From: Rhodopirellula bahusiensis
GTDB taxonomy: Bacteria > Planctomycetota > Planctomycetia > Pirellulales > Pirellulaceae
Assembly: GCF_002727185.1 (NCBI RefSeq)
Contig: NZ_NIZW01000002.1
Location: forward strand, 434,001 to 498,000
DNA: 64,000 bases
Reading direction: 5' to 3'
A model generated the notes under the pieces. That model made no database searches. It was not told where the DNA came from and was given only the letters and a program-made list of their open reading frames with translations. Position numbers and translations under genes: made by a program. Shown piece after piece: positions 1-8,908 of this stretch (the first letter of the stretch is position 1; each line of letters starts with the position of its first letter).

Positions 1-1333
1 CAACGGACATCGAAACGTTGGGACGGAACTGGTAAGCCAGCTTCACGTTTGCTTCGGGTGCGAAGGTGAACTTGTCTTCGTCCAGTGCCGTCGTGTTGAA
101 CGTGTCGCCCATAGCGAGCACACCGCCATTGGTCGAATCGGTTGGAACGCCACCGGTGGTGAACGTTCGCACGCCCGAGCCACGGTAGATTTGTTCCATG
201 TTGCCCAAGTGAACCTTGGTCAACGTTTTGAAAGACCACTTGCCACGGTTGATCTGACTTTCGAAACCGATTTGACCACCGAAGAATCGGTTCTCGGTTT
301 CGATCAAGTCACTGATGTCAGTTTGGTCGCCGATGAGGCCACCGATGGCAGCCGTTGTTTGGATGCTGGTGCTGTTGACACTCAACGTGTCGTCGATACC
401 GAAGTGCGAGAAACCACCGATCAGATCGGTGCGGAATCCTGAACCGCTGAGCATTTTCATGCGAGCGTAGGCTTCCGCAGCATAGATATCGAGCGAGCTC
501 TCGGCTGTGAACGAGCCTTCGAAGTCATCGCTACCGGCGACTCCGGTGTTCGCAATCAGAATACTGTTTTCCGACGGGATGTTGGTGTCGTAGAACGGGC
601 GACCAAACGAGTTGGCTGTACCGTCAACGATTCCACCCGAGCTGGCGTCTTCGCTGCTCTCACTGAGCCACCAGAAGCGGCCGCCGACGCCGAAGTCGTC
701 ACTCAGGTTTTTTCCGAAGTCGAGACGGAATCCGGCCGACAAGTCGCCACCGATCGCTTCGTCACCACCGAACACGCTGGTTGTTCCAGCGATATCACGT
801 TCAGGAGCCGCACCAGCCGCGTTTTGAGTGATCAACGGCGTGGTCGAGCGAGCTTGGGTGAACCAAAGCAAAGCTTCTGCCGTCATCCACATGTCGGTCT
901 TTTGCAGCATTTTGCGACGAGGTCGCTTGCTGCATTCGCCACAGCTTCCGCCGCAAGCCGATCCGCAACTGCTGGCCATTTCATAGCTGCTGTTGCCGCA
1001 ATCGCCAGTGCTGCATCCGCTGCCGGTGCTCATCGCATAGGGATCATTCATCATTGGGGCAGGCGTTGGAACGCTGCTTCCTTGATGATCGCCCACGAAG
1101 GCCACTGGCTGAAGCGATTGAGCTTCGTCGCCGTAGAACGATGCCGCCATGTTGTCCGCGGAATAGTCGACATCGTCATAAACGATCTCGCCTTCTTCTG
1201 CGGTCACAGGTGCAGCACCGGTGTAGTACTGATTGATGTTCGAGTTGCCTTGATCCGCCGCCGAGGCGGATCCTGCTGACAGCATGGCTGCCAAAGCGAG
1301 CAACTTCCATTTCGTCGTTTTTTTCGTTTCCAT
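1..1333 (-). CDS. BBP7-type outer membrane beta-barrel protein (3' end beyond the window)
   Basis: The gene reads leftward from the ATG at 1333 and stays open to base 1, so about 444 residues are visible and the C-terminus is missing. It starts with a typical signal peptide (METKKTTKWKLLALAAM, ending near SAGSASA). A Cys/Gly/Ser-rich stretch follows at about residues 100-130, then a long region of alternating aromatic and polar strands such as GFRLDFGKNL and GRFWWLSE, and near the cut KLAYQFRPNVSMSV. This arrangement matches the planctomycete BBP7 family of outer-membrane beta-barrel proteins. Location in the outer membrane is inferred from the family; no substrate can be named. It is divergent from the SecA-like gene, with a 265-bp gap holding both promoters. 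The family assignment comes from motif recognition, without a search. Confidence 0.75.
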   Translation of the reverse strand, partial: METKKTTKWKLLALAAMLSAGSASAADQGNSNINQYYTGAAPVTAEEGEIVYDDVDYSADNMAASFYGDEAQSLQPVAFVGDHQGSSVPTPAPMMNDPYAMSTGSGCSTGDCGNSSYEMASSCGSACGGSCGECSKRPRRKMLQKTDMWMTAEALLWFTQARSTTPLITQNAAGAAPERDIAGTTSVFGGDEAIGGDLSAGFRLDFGKNLSDDFGVGGRFWWLSESSEDASSGGIVDGTANSFGRPFYDTNIPSENSILIANTGVAGSDDFEGSFTAESSLDIYAAEAYARMKMLSGSGFRTDLIGGFSHFGIDDTLSVNSTSIQTTAAIGGLIGDQTDISDLIETENRFFGGQIGFESQINRGKWSFKTLTKVHLGNMEQIYRGSGVRTFTTGGVPTDSTNGGVLAMGDTFNTTALDEDKFTFAPEANVKLAYQFRPNVSMSV

Positions 1334-1598
1334 TGGTACTCTCGTGTAGTCCGGGAACACGGGATTCATCTGGTTAACTGTTTCGACCAGATTCAGCGGA
1401 CCATTCAGAACCAGCCCTACCCTAGGAACAGCCGACGCAGATTGCCTGTTTTGAACCCCACCTGTGGTACAAGTTCTCTATCTTTCCTCAAAGTCAGATA
1501 AAATGGTGTTTCACGGCGATTGGAGGTCGCTCTACGCGCGCTCTCGTGCGTAAAAATGGTAATTCTTTGCCTCGCTTTTCTTTCCGTTGGCCCGCTCG

Positions 1599-3788
1599 AT
1601 GTCCGAATCTTCCGCTCGCGAAACGACCAACCCAAACGAATCGGTTGAATCTGGTACCCAGGTAGGTGATTCCGCTTATCAGCAACCCGAACCGGATCCA
1701 AATTGGAGTCCGCCGGATCCCGTTCTTTCGGAAGCCACTCTGCTCGACCCATTGGCACCGAACGAGCCGTTGGAAGAGGCGGACGCTGATGCAGCCGCTA
1801 CAAAGCAGGCGGTTGCACGCCGATCCAGCGACCCTTCGGCCAACAAGAAGAAATGGACCAAGGCGTCGAATTGGCGACCGCGAATGGTCCGATGGCAGCG
1901 CCAGTTGGCTCGCGTCAACGCTTTCGAAGACACGCTGCAATCGGAAGACGACGTCACATTGCGAAAACGCAGTTTGGCTCTTCGTTACCGCGCGATGGCG
2001 GGCGAAAAACTCGGCGAGTTGCTACCGGAGGCCTACGCGCTGTGTCGCGAAGCTGGCCGGCGAAGTCTGTCGATGCGTCACTACGACGTTCAGATCCTCG
2101 GTGGCATCGCATTGTTCGAAGGCCACATCACCGAAATGCAAACCGGGGAAGGCAAAACGCTGACCGCGACGCTGCCGCTTTACCTGCACAGTTTGGTCGG
2201 CAAAGGAGCTCACCTGGCGACGGTCAATGATTACTTGGCCAAGCGGGATGCCGAGTGGATGATGCCGCTGTTTGAGATGCTGGGGGTTTCTGTCGGGATC
2301 ATTCAAACGGAAGACGACCAGGGCGGGCGTCGGAAGAGCTACGGTGCCGCGATCACCTATGGCACGGCGAAGGAATTTGGTTTCGACTTCTTGCGTGACC
2401 GTCTGCTGCTGCGAGCCCAGAACCGAATGCAAACAGAAATGCTGGGCAGCGGTGAGGGTGGCTTCAGCGATTCAGGCGACCAAGTCGTGATGCGAGGCAT
2501 GCACTTCTGTTTGGTCGATGAGGCGGACAGCATTCTGATTGACGAAGCTCGTACGCCGCTGATCATCGGCAGCATCGAAGACACTGTTCGCGATCAGATC
2601 ATCGAAACGTACAAATGGGCAGCGGACAACGCGCCGCTGTTCGAAATTGACGAACACTTCGAAATCGATGATGAAACCAAACGCTACGAATTGACCGCAC
2701 GAGGCCGCAGCAAGGTCCGCGCGTTGCCAAAGAGCGACTTGGTTCGCACGATGGGCTTGGTCGACATGTACGAATACATCGAACGGTCGATCAAAACGCA
2801 CCGCGAATTCTTATTGGATCGCCAGTACGTGATTCGTCCGAGCGAGAAGGATCCGAATGTGGACGAGATCGTCATCGTTGACGAGTTCACGGGCCGATTG
2901 GCCGAAGGCCGTAAGTGGCGTGATGGGATCCACCAGTCCATCGAAGCCAAGGAAGGTGTCGAAATCAGCGTGCCAACCGGTCAGGCGGCTCGAATCACCG
3001 TTCAAGATTTGTTTCTGCGTTACCCGCACCTGGCAGGGATGACCGGTACGGCGGCAACCAGTGCTGGCGAGCTACGCAAGATCTATCGCACCCCGGTCGT
3101 TCGCGTTCCGACCAACCGGCCTCCCCAACGAGTCCAGTTGCCATCCCGCGTGTTTGGAACGCTCAATTCCAAGTTCGAAGCGATCGCGAAGGAGGTCGAA
3201 GAGATTCACGCGACCGGGCGACCGGTTTTGGTGGGAACACGCTCGATCGACAAAAGCGTTTTGCTTTCGAAGTTGTTGGATGATCTCGGCATCGAACACG
3301 AAGTCTTGAACGCGAACAACGTCGAACGGGAAGCGGACATCGTCGCGGATGCGGGTGGCCAGGGCAAAGTGACCGTCGCGACCAATATGGCTGGTCGAGG
3401 TACTGACATCAAACTTTCCAATGACGTCGAACAGATCGGCGGGATGCACGTGATTTGCACCGAGTTGCATGATGCGGCACGGATTGACCGGCAGTTGATC
3501 GGGCGTTGCGGTCGCCAAGGTGACCGCGGTTCGTATCGCCAATATCTGTCGCTGGACGATGACATTCTGAAAGGTGGCTACGGGGCGATCAAATACGAGA
3601 AGCTGAAGAAACGCGGTGAAGCGACCAGCGGCAGCGTCGATCGCTTGGCGGCGATGTTCCACAAGGCTCAACGGAAAGTCGAGCGTCGTCACTTCCGTGA
3701 TCGAATGGTGTTGATGCACCACGAGAAAGAACGCAAGAAGATGCAGCGTGAAATCGGGCAGGATCCATACCTGGATACGCCGGACTGA
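1599..3788 (+). CDS. SecA-like preprotein translocase ATPase, short paralogue
   Basis: This 729-residue protein has the SecA motor: Walker A TGEGKT at residues 182-187, DEAD at 307-310, the SecA-specific LIDEARTPLI segment just after it, and the second RecA domain with GRGTDIKL and the arginine-finger block IGRCGRQGDRG. SecA drives secretory proteins through SecYEG by ATP hydrolysis. Bacterial SecA usually has 830-900 residues. This one stops soon after the helical scaffold and lacks the C-terminal Cys-rich zinc/SecB-binding tail. It carries a polar N-terminal extension of roughly 80 residues before the motor begins. The ATG at 1599 was preferred over an in-frame TTG at 1587. It is probably a second SecA serving a specialised export task, or a helicase-like derivative; the canonical SecA would lie elsewhere. 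It is divergent from the BBP7 gene. Confidence 0.85.
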   Translation: MSESSARETTNPNESVESGTQVGDSAYQQPEPDPNWSPPDPVLSEATLLDPLAPNEPLEEADADAAATKQAVARRSSDPSANKKKWTKASNWRPRMVRWQRQLARVNAFEDTLQSEDDVTLRKRSLALRYRAMAGEKLGELLPEAYALCREAGRRSLSMRHYDVQILGGIALFEGHITEMQTGEGKTLTATLPLYLHSLVGKGAHLATVNDYLAKRDAEWMMPLFEMLGVSVGIIQTEDDQGGRRKSYGAAITYGTAKEFGFDFLRDRLLLRAQNRMQTEMLGSGEGGFSDSGDQVVMRGMHFCLVDEADSILIDEARTPLIIGSIEDTVRDQIIETYKWAADNAPLFEIDEHFEIDDETKRYELTARGRSKVRALPKSDLVRTMGLVDMYEYIERSIKTHREFLLDRQYVIRPSEKDPNVDEIVIVDEFTGRLAEGRKWRDGIHQSIEAKEGVEISVPTGQAARITVQDLFLRYPHLAGMTGTAATSAGELRKIYRTPVVRVPTNRPPQRVQLPSRVFGTLNSKFEAIAKEVEEIHATGRPVLVGTRSIDKSVLLSKLLDDLGIEHEVLNANNVEREADIVADAGGQGKVTVATNMAGRGTDIKLSNDVEQIGGMHVICTELHDAARIDRQLIGRCGRQGDRGSYRQYLSLDDDILKGGYGAIKYEKLKKRGEATSGSVDRLAAMFHKAQRKVERRHFRDRMVLMHHEKERKKMQREIGQDPYLDTPD

Positions 3789-3818
3789 TTCAGGTCCCGG
3801 TTGGTTGTATCGTTTTGC

Positions 3819-4086
3819 GTAGCCGGATTCGCCAGAATTCGGAATTGGCGAGGGAGATCTGCGCGTCCGAATTCTTGGCGAATCCGGCTACTGCTTTCTC
3901 GCCTCGCTTTGTTCCAAAGCATCGGCTGGGTCGCCATGTGAGACATGGCCTACAACAACCTGTAGCTCGGTGGTCCCCCACCGAGACGAGACTGGATTCT
4001 GCTTCAGGAACTCACGGTGGGGGACCACCGTGCCACGGATCGCGTCGTCGCTCTGGCGTAGCTGGATTCGGCCGAATTCGGACGGC
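3819..4086. repeat. REP cluster 1 (families B, C, A)
   Basis: This is a tight array of palindromes. Family B (GTAG head, stem CCGGATTC / GAATTCGG) occurs at 3819-3850 (+), 3863-3891 (-) and, degenerate, 4058-4086 (+). A hairpin GCTTTG-TTC-CAAAGC lies at 3906-3920. Family C (GTAG, stem GCCATGT / ACATGGC) is at 3930-3953 (-). Family A (GTAG, stem CTCGGTGG / CCACCGAG, tail ACGAG) is at 3962-3990 (+), with an inverted GTGG-headed partner (stem CACGGTGG / CCACCGTG) at 4011-4036. The first element begins 30 nt after the SecA stop, head first. The block 3819-4036 recurs at 6005-6223. The rest of the 432-bp gap to the next gene shows nothing else recognisable. Confidence 0.9.
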
Positions 4087-4220
4087 GGCCGAGCGAATTG
4101 ACTTTGGATACGTTATCACCGCAACAATGAGGAACATTCGGTTAAACGAGATGGACCGCACAACCGATAAATTCGGCAGGGTCTTGGTCATTTAACTCCG
4201 CCTTCTACGGTCATTGGCTC

Positions 4221-5882
4221 ATGAATTTCGAACGCATGTGGGAAGTCGTTAAACGGAACGTCAACCCGTTCAAGGGAGCGAATAAACCGAAATTGGTTGC
4301 TTTGGATCAGTTGATCCAAAGAATCGGCACGAACCTCGGATCGAGTCTTATCCGTCTGTCTGAAGGCGACTGGGTACACGACCAATTCAATTTCACATGG
4401 GTCCAGTCGCTAACCGAGCCTGAGTTCCAGGAATTTCGGGGGATGTGGCTAAGCTGTTTTCAGTCACACAATCGTTCCGGACATCAACGGCCGCAGACTG
4501 CTGCGTCTCCAGATTTCCGCCGATTTGCCGAGGAAGAACCTGATGGTCCTGACTTAGGATTACCAATGGCTGCGTCTCCAAATTTTAACCGACTTGTTAA
4601 GCCGGAGGCTGAGCGTCCTACCATCGAATTTGCATTGGCTGCGGCTGGACATCGATTTGCCAATGTCGTCAGCGATGCCGACCGGAAACAAATGCTGTCG
4701 ACGCTGAGCAACGATGAATTCTGGAATGGCCTTCAGTTCGTGAAGGAGAAGTATCAGAAGATTGCTTCGGAGCGAAACATTGGCAACCTTCGCAGGGCAT
4801 TCCTCGCCGTTCAAAGCATCGGCAATTCCGTTTCGGACAAGCTGTTCCAAAACAAGTACTTTGGCGAGTACGCAGCCAAAGCCGACTTGATCAACAACAT
4901 CTACGATGACGCGGCAGCGAATGGACCGCAGAGCAGTTTGGAGAACAAACTGTTGGTAGCCGGTGGGCTTTGGCGGGTCGTCAAGACAACGCTTTCACTG
5001 GCCTTTGGTGGCATTGTCATGCATGCCAGTACCAGCCCAATGAAAGTGCTGAAGAAATCACTTGGTGCACTCAACGCACTGGCAGGGATGGTTGCCGGAC
5101 TTTCTGATTTGCTTCTCGGTAATAATCCAAATTTCCAACCACTAACGGGGCGTGCCGGTATCGACGCGAAAATCGAAGAGTACAAGAGGCAAGTCCTCGG
5201 CCCAGGATCGCATCAAGAAGGTGACACGATTCGGCGTCAGATGGAAGATGGTCCAGCGCGACTGATGAAGAGTTCTGATATCACGATCTATGACTTGGAC
5301 AAAGTTCGTGATCTGATCAAGCGTTCGCTCTGGTGGTGCAAAGTCTGGGAGGCGGATATCAAAGAGCTTCGTCGTGACTGCGCCAGCAATTTTGGAAATT
5401 CGAATTTGACGAGTGGATTGAAGGAAGCCGTTGGCGATAAATCAGCCAACGACGTCGTGAAGCTCAATGCTGCCATTGATGCAGAGAAGGTAAAGCAAAA
5501 CGAGAAGATTAAAACGTTGGAAGCCAACGTTGCTAGCTCGAAAGCTTTCTACGGGAATCGCCTAGCGATCATCAACGATTTGCTGGCTGCGTCGGAAACG
5601 CGATTGAGCATCGCACGCAAGCAAGCCAAGTCCGCAGCCGCCGGGCAATCGTATGACATCTTGAGGCAAATCGCCGTGGAGGCATCTGGGTTCGATCGGT
5701 CAAACCTGAAGCCAGTCAAACCGTCAGAGATTCAACGTAAGAAAACGGTTTGGAAAAAACCGGCGGGAATAACACGAAAGAGCGTGTTGGAAGAAATCGA
5801 TGCAGCGATCCAACATGGAGACCGCAACTTATCGATCGCGTCTTTCACGGATGACGACATTTCGTTGGAGGCCGCTGCTTAG
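4221..5882 (+). CDS. Orphan hypothetical protein, 553 residues, between REP arrays
   Basis: I do not recognise a family. The protein begins MNFERMWEVVKRNVNPFKG at the ATG 4221. A short internal duplication is visible at about residues 95-130 (AASPDFRRF and AASPNFNRL). A hydrophobic, possibly membrane-associating region spans roughly 245-302, and the last third (about 355-500) is rich in charged heptad-like helices suggesting coiled coil. There is no signal peptide and no catalytic motif I can point to. Its sequence looks AT-richer and its codon choice less GC-biased than its neighbours, by eye only. It is flanked by near-identical REP arrays in direct orientation, so acquisition or mobilisation is possible. 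Alternatives are a phage- or toxin-related structural protein or a lineage-specific orphan. Coding status is likely because of length and open frame; function is unknown. Confidence 0.65.
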   Translation: MNFERMWEVVKRNVNPFKGANKPKLVALDQLIQRIGTNLGSSLIRLSEGDWVHDQFNFTWVQSLTEPEFQEFRGMWLSCFQSHNRSGHQRPQTAASPDFRRFAEEEPDGPDLGLPMAASPNFNRLVKPEAERPTIEFALAAAGHRFANVVSDADRKQMLSTLSNDEFWNGLQFVKEKYQKIASERNIGNLRRAFLAVQSIGNSVSDKLFQNKYFGEYAAKADLINNIYDDAAANGPQSSLENKLLVAGGLWRVVKTTLSLAFGGIVMHASTSPMKVLKKSLGALNALAGMVAGLSDLLLGNNPNFQPLTGRAGIDAKIEEYKRQVLGPGSHQEGDTIRRQMEDGPARLMKSSDITIYDLDKVRDLIKRSLWWCKVWEADIKELRRDCASNFGNSNLTSGLKEAVGDKSANDVVKLNAAIDAEKVKQNEKIKTLEANVASSKAFYGNRLAIINDLLAASETRLSIARKQAKSAAAGQSYDILRQIAVEASGFDRSNLKPVKPSEIQRKKTVWKKPAGITRKSVLEEIDAAIQHGDRNLSIASFTDDDISLEAAA

Positions 5883-5911
5883 TCGGGAAGAGGGCATCGT
5901 CCGGTCGTTTT

Positions 5912-6223
5912 GTAGCTCGGTGGTCCTCCACCGCGACGAGCCTTGTTTGCTTCAGTAACTCACGGCGGGGGACCACCGTGCTACGGATTGTGTTGTCGCT
6001 CTCGTGTAGACGGATTCGACAGAATTCGGAGTTGGCGAGGGAGGCCTGTGCGTCCGAATTCTTGGCGAATCCGGCTACTGTTCTTCTCGCCTCGCTTTGT
6101 TCCAAAGCATCGGCTCGGGTGCCATGTGAGACATGGCCTACGACAACCTGTAGCTCGGTGGTCCTCCACCGAGACGAGCCTGGATTCAGTCTAGTGACTC
6201 ACAGTGGGGGACCACCGTGCTAC
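5912..6223. repeat. REP cluster 2 (families A, B, C)
   Basis: Elements in order: family A at 5912-5940 (+), its inverted partner at 5959-5984 (-), family B at 6005-6040 (+) and 6050-6077 (-), the GCTTTG-TTC-CAAAGC hairpin at 6094-6108, family C at 6119-6141 (-), family A at 6150-6178 (+) and its partner at 6198-6223 (-). The segment 6005-6223 repeats 3819-4036 in the same orientation with only scattered differences. The first element lies 29 nt after the stop of the orphan gene, head first. The last lies 4 nt after the stop of the oppositely oriented phosphodiesterase gene, also head first for that gene. The 345-bp gap is almost entirely REP sequence. Confidence 0.9.
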
Positions 6224-6227
6224 AGGT

Positions 6228-7013
6228 TCATTGCGTTTCGATGCGGTCTTCGAAGCGTTCGATTGAAATCGCTTTGCCGTCGGCGTCGGCTTCGATGATC
6301 GCGCCGCACAACCGGACGTCTCTCGTCGCCACGTGAAAGTGACTGGGCTCAAAGCTGATCGTTGCGTTGGTCACGCGTTTGATGTCACGTCCGATGATGC
6401 TGTCGTACGGACCGCTCATTCCGACGTCGCACTGAAACGCGGTTCCGCCCGGCAAAAGGCAGCTGTCGGCGGTCGGCACGTGTGTGTGCGTTCCAAGCAC
6501 CGCGGTCACCCGTCCGTCCAGATAGCGACCCAGGACTTGTTTGTCGCTCGTCGCTTCCGCGTGCACATCGACCAAGATGCAACGTGGGTTCTCAGCGGCC
6601 ATTTCATTGAGTGCCGTGTCGACCGCTGTAAACGGGCAATCGACCGGACGCATGAAGACTCGTCCGAGCAATGAAATCACACCAAGCCTGCCGCCGGGTG
6701 TCTGAACGACGGTCCAGGTTCGTCCGGAAGAACTCTCCGGGTAGTTGGCCGGACGGACAATCCGTTGGCTGGACTGAAGGATCGGGATGATCTCTTTGCG
6801 GCGATAGATGTGGTCGCCCATCGTCATCACGTCCACGCCCGCTTCGATCAGCCGTCGGTACTGGCGAGGCATCAACCCCGCGCCATCGGCTGCGTTCTCA
6901 GCGTTGATGACCACCGCATCGAGACGGTGTTTTTTGCGAAGTTCCTCGGTCCGCGCAAGCACGCCGGAGTAGCCGGGTTTGCCTACGACATCGCCGAGAA
7001 ACAAAAAACGCAC
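6228..7013 (-). CDS. YmdB/TIGR00282-family metallophosphoesterase
   Basis: This 261-residue protein opens with MRFLFLGDVVGKPG and continues with the metal-ligand blocks VVINAENAADGAG and TMGDHIYRRKE, then VHAEATSDK and GTHTHVPTAD. These are the conserved motifs of the YmdB family. Members are cytoplasmic dinuclear-metal phosphodiesterases acting on 2',3'-cyclic nucleotides, and in Bacillus they affect RNase Y-dependent RNA turnover and developmental behaviour. Length fits the family (about 260). The start is a GTG at 7013 with AAGGA at 7020-7024 about 6 nt upstream. It lies 81 bp downstream of, and in the same direction as, the S1-domain gene, so a two-gene RNA-related operon is plausible. 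The role of this homologue is inferred from the family only. Confidence 0.88.
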   Translation of the reverse strand: MRFLFLGDVVGKPGYSGVLARTEELRKKHRLDAVVINAENAADGAGLMPRQYRRLIEAGVDVMTMGDHIYRRKEIIPILQSSQRIVRPANYPESSSGRTWTVVQTPGGRLGVISLLGRVFMRPVDCPFTAVDTALNEMAAENPRCILVDVHAEATSDKQVLGRYLDGRVTAVLGTHTHVPTADSCLLPGGTAFQCDVGMSGPYDSIIGRDIKRVTNATISFEPSHFHVATRDVRLCGAIIEADADGKAISIERFEDRIETQ

Positions 7014-7094
7014 ACGGAGTCCTTGCGGAGAAGGTCGTTGCCAAGCTGCACGTCATTCCGAATGCCGTGCAGCAAAATCCTGCCAGCAGATTGC

Positions 7095-8771
7095 TTACCA
7101 GCGGAGGCCGAATTTCTCGCCGCCGCTCGGACGGTCATTGCCGCCCTTGAGAGGCCCGGAGTGCGACGCTTTGACCGCCAATTCGCGTGGTGGCTCGTCG
7201 ACTTCTTCGACCTTTTCACCCTCGGCAGCCGGTTTGGCGTGAGCGGCTTTGATCGACAAACCGACCTTTTGCGAGTCACGATCGAAGCTCATGATTTTCA
7301 CGTCGACTTCGTCACCAACGTTGACGACCGAGCTGACGCGCGAAACGCGGTGCGTTGCCAATTCGCTGATGTGGCAGAGTCCTTCGACACCCGCGGTCAA
7401 TCGCACGAACGCACCGAATTCAGCGGTCCGTGTGACTTCGCCCTTGTGCACCGAACCAACCGCGAACATGGACTCGGCGGTGTCCCATGGGTTTTCCAGC
7501 AAGTCACGATAGGTCAGCGACATCTTGCCAGATTGCTTGTCGATCTTGTCGACGCGAACCTTGACGTTCTGGCCTTCTTCGATGACTTCGCTCGGATGCT
7601 TGATTCGTTCCCAGCTGAGTTTGCTGACGTGGATCAGGCCATCGAGTCCACCGACGTCGACGAATGCACCAAAGTCGCGAACGCTGCGGACGACACCTTC
7701 GAGGATGTCGCCGGGTTCGATTTTTTCGAGTTGTTCTTGGCGTTTGACTTCGCGTTCTCGTTCCAGGATCGCACGACGCGAAAGAACCAGGTTGCCGCGG
7801 CGAGCGTTGGCTTCGGTGACCAAGCAAACCATTTTCTGGTCGACAAATTCGCTGCAGTCTTCAACTCGGTATTCCGAGATTTGGCTGATCGGCATGAACC
7901 CGCGAACGCTGCCGACTTTGCATTCCAAGCCGCCGTTGTTGTGGCCGGTGATCGTGGCTTCGACCACGCTGCCTTCGTCGATGTCGTCCCAATCCGAGAC
8001 TTCGGTCGCTTTGCCGGGCAGGCTGCACGAATACAAGCCGTCCTCGGAGTTGATGCCGCGAACGATGACTTCGATCGATTGACCGGGGGTTGGTTCTTCG
8101 TCGGTGAATTGTTCGAAAGCGACTGTGCCTTCGTCGGGGCCGCCCAAGCTAACGAACACGTTGTCTTGATGGATCTTCAGCACTTGAGCGTGAACGCGAG
8201 CACCTTCACCCAGCGGTTCGCGGCGGTCGGGCAGTCCGGCGTTGCCGCCAAGGATCGTGTCCAAATCGGCTTCCGCCAATGTGGCGTCGAGTTCCGCTTG
8301 TAGGTCGTCGCTCAGTTGATCGCGAACGTTGGGGACCGCCGTTTTCTTTTGTTGCGGCACGTAAGGCTTTTCGCTTTTGTCACGTTGCTTTTCACCCGCC
8401 AAACGTGGCAACGGAGCGTCTTTGCCGCCCGATTTGCCTTCGCCGGGTTTGCCGCCGCGTTTCCCTTTGTGCTTGACCTTGCCACCTTCGAGCTGGTCGG
8501 TCGAGACCGCTGCGGGAGAAACCGGTTTGGCAACTCCCAATCCGCGAGCCGCCAAGGGACCGCCGCCGATTCGCGGCAGGGGAGCCTTGTTTTTCTTTTG
8601 CCCGGCTGGTTTGGGGCTGCTCGGTTTGGCTGGTTCCGCGGGGGCCGGCGACGCCGATTCAGCCGGAGCCGATTCTTGCGAGGCAGGGGCCGCAGCCGAG
8701 GCTTCCGGGGTGGGGGCGTCCGAAGTTGGGGTTTCGGCCGTTGCGTCGGTGGATGGTTCGCCGCTGCTCAT
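7095..8771 (-). CDS. S1-domain RNA-binding protein (ribosomal protein S1-like)
   Basis: The 558-residue protein has four S1 OB-fold repeats at about residues 185-255, 260-330, 345-415 and 428-505. The third and fourth are the most canonical (RDFGAFVDVGGLDGLIHVS and AEFGAFVRL...GLCHISEL). S1 proteins bind mRNA leaders at the 30S subunit, and related multi-S1 proteins act in RNA metabolism. The first about 180 residues are unusual: an Ala/Pro/Ser/Glu-rich stretch followed by a Lys/Gly-rich basic segment, probably disordered. E. coli S1 has six repeats, so this is a shorter form with an added tail. The ATG at 8771 begins MSSGEPSTDATAE. A YmdB-type gene follows 81 bp downstream. It may be the main S1 of this organism or a paralogue; the window cannot decide. 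Confidence 0.85.
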   Translation of the reverse strand: MSSGEPSTDATAETPTSDAPTPEASAAAPASQESAPAESASPAPAEPAKPSSPKPAGQKKNKAPLPRIGGGPLAARGLGVAKPVSPAAVSTDQLEGGKVKHKGKRGGKPGEGKSGGKDAPLPRLAGEKQRDKSEKPYVPQQKKTAVPNVRDQLSDDLQAELDATLAEADLDTILGGNAGLPDRREPLGEGARVHAQVLKIHQDNVFVSLGGPDEGTVAFEQFTDEEPTPGQSIEVIVRGINSEDGLYSCSLPGKATEVSDWDDIDEGSVVEATITGHNNGGLECKVGSVRGFMPISQISEYRVEDCSEFVDQKMVCLVTEANARRGNLVLSRRAILEREREVKRQEQLEKIEPGDILEGVVRSVRDFGAFVDVGGLDGLIHVSKLSWERIKHPSEVIEEGQNVKVRVDKIDKQSGKMSLTYRDLLENPWDTAESMFAVGSVHKGEVTRTAEFGAFVRLTAGVEGLCHISELATHRVSRVSSVVNVGDEVDVKIMSFDRDSQKVGLSIKAAHAKPAAEGEKVEEVDEPPRELAVKASHSGPLKGGNDRPSGGEKFGLRW

Positions 8772-8908
8772 GGACAGTCAGGGGGGATCTGAGAAAGAGT
8801 GAAATGGCAATCGCGCCAAAGGCGTCCCGCAGTCTAGCAATCCGGAGGGCCACTCGGTAGCCTTCCCTCGTTCTGACTCAGCACAATCCACCGACAACCT
8901 TCGAGACC

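Noticed and set aside
3819-4086. CRISPR array
   Set aside because: Units are palindromic, of mixed families and orientations, with irregular spacing; no cas genes or regular spacers exist.
6765-8303. 512-codon plus-strand frame across the YmdB and S1 genes
   Set aside because: It is antisense to two recognisable genes and crosses their boundary; composition is that of a shadow frame.
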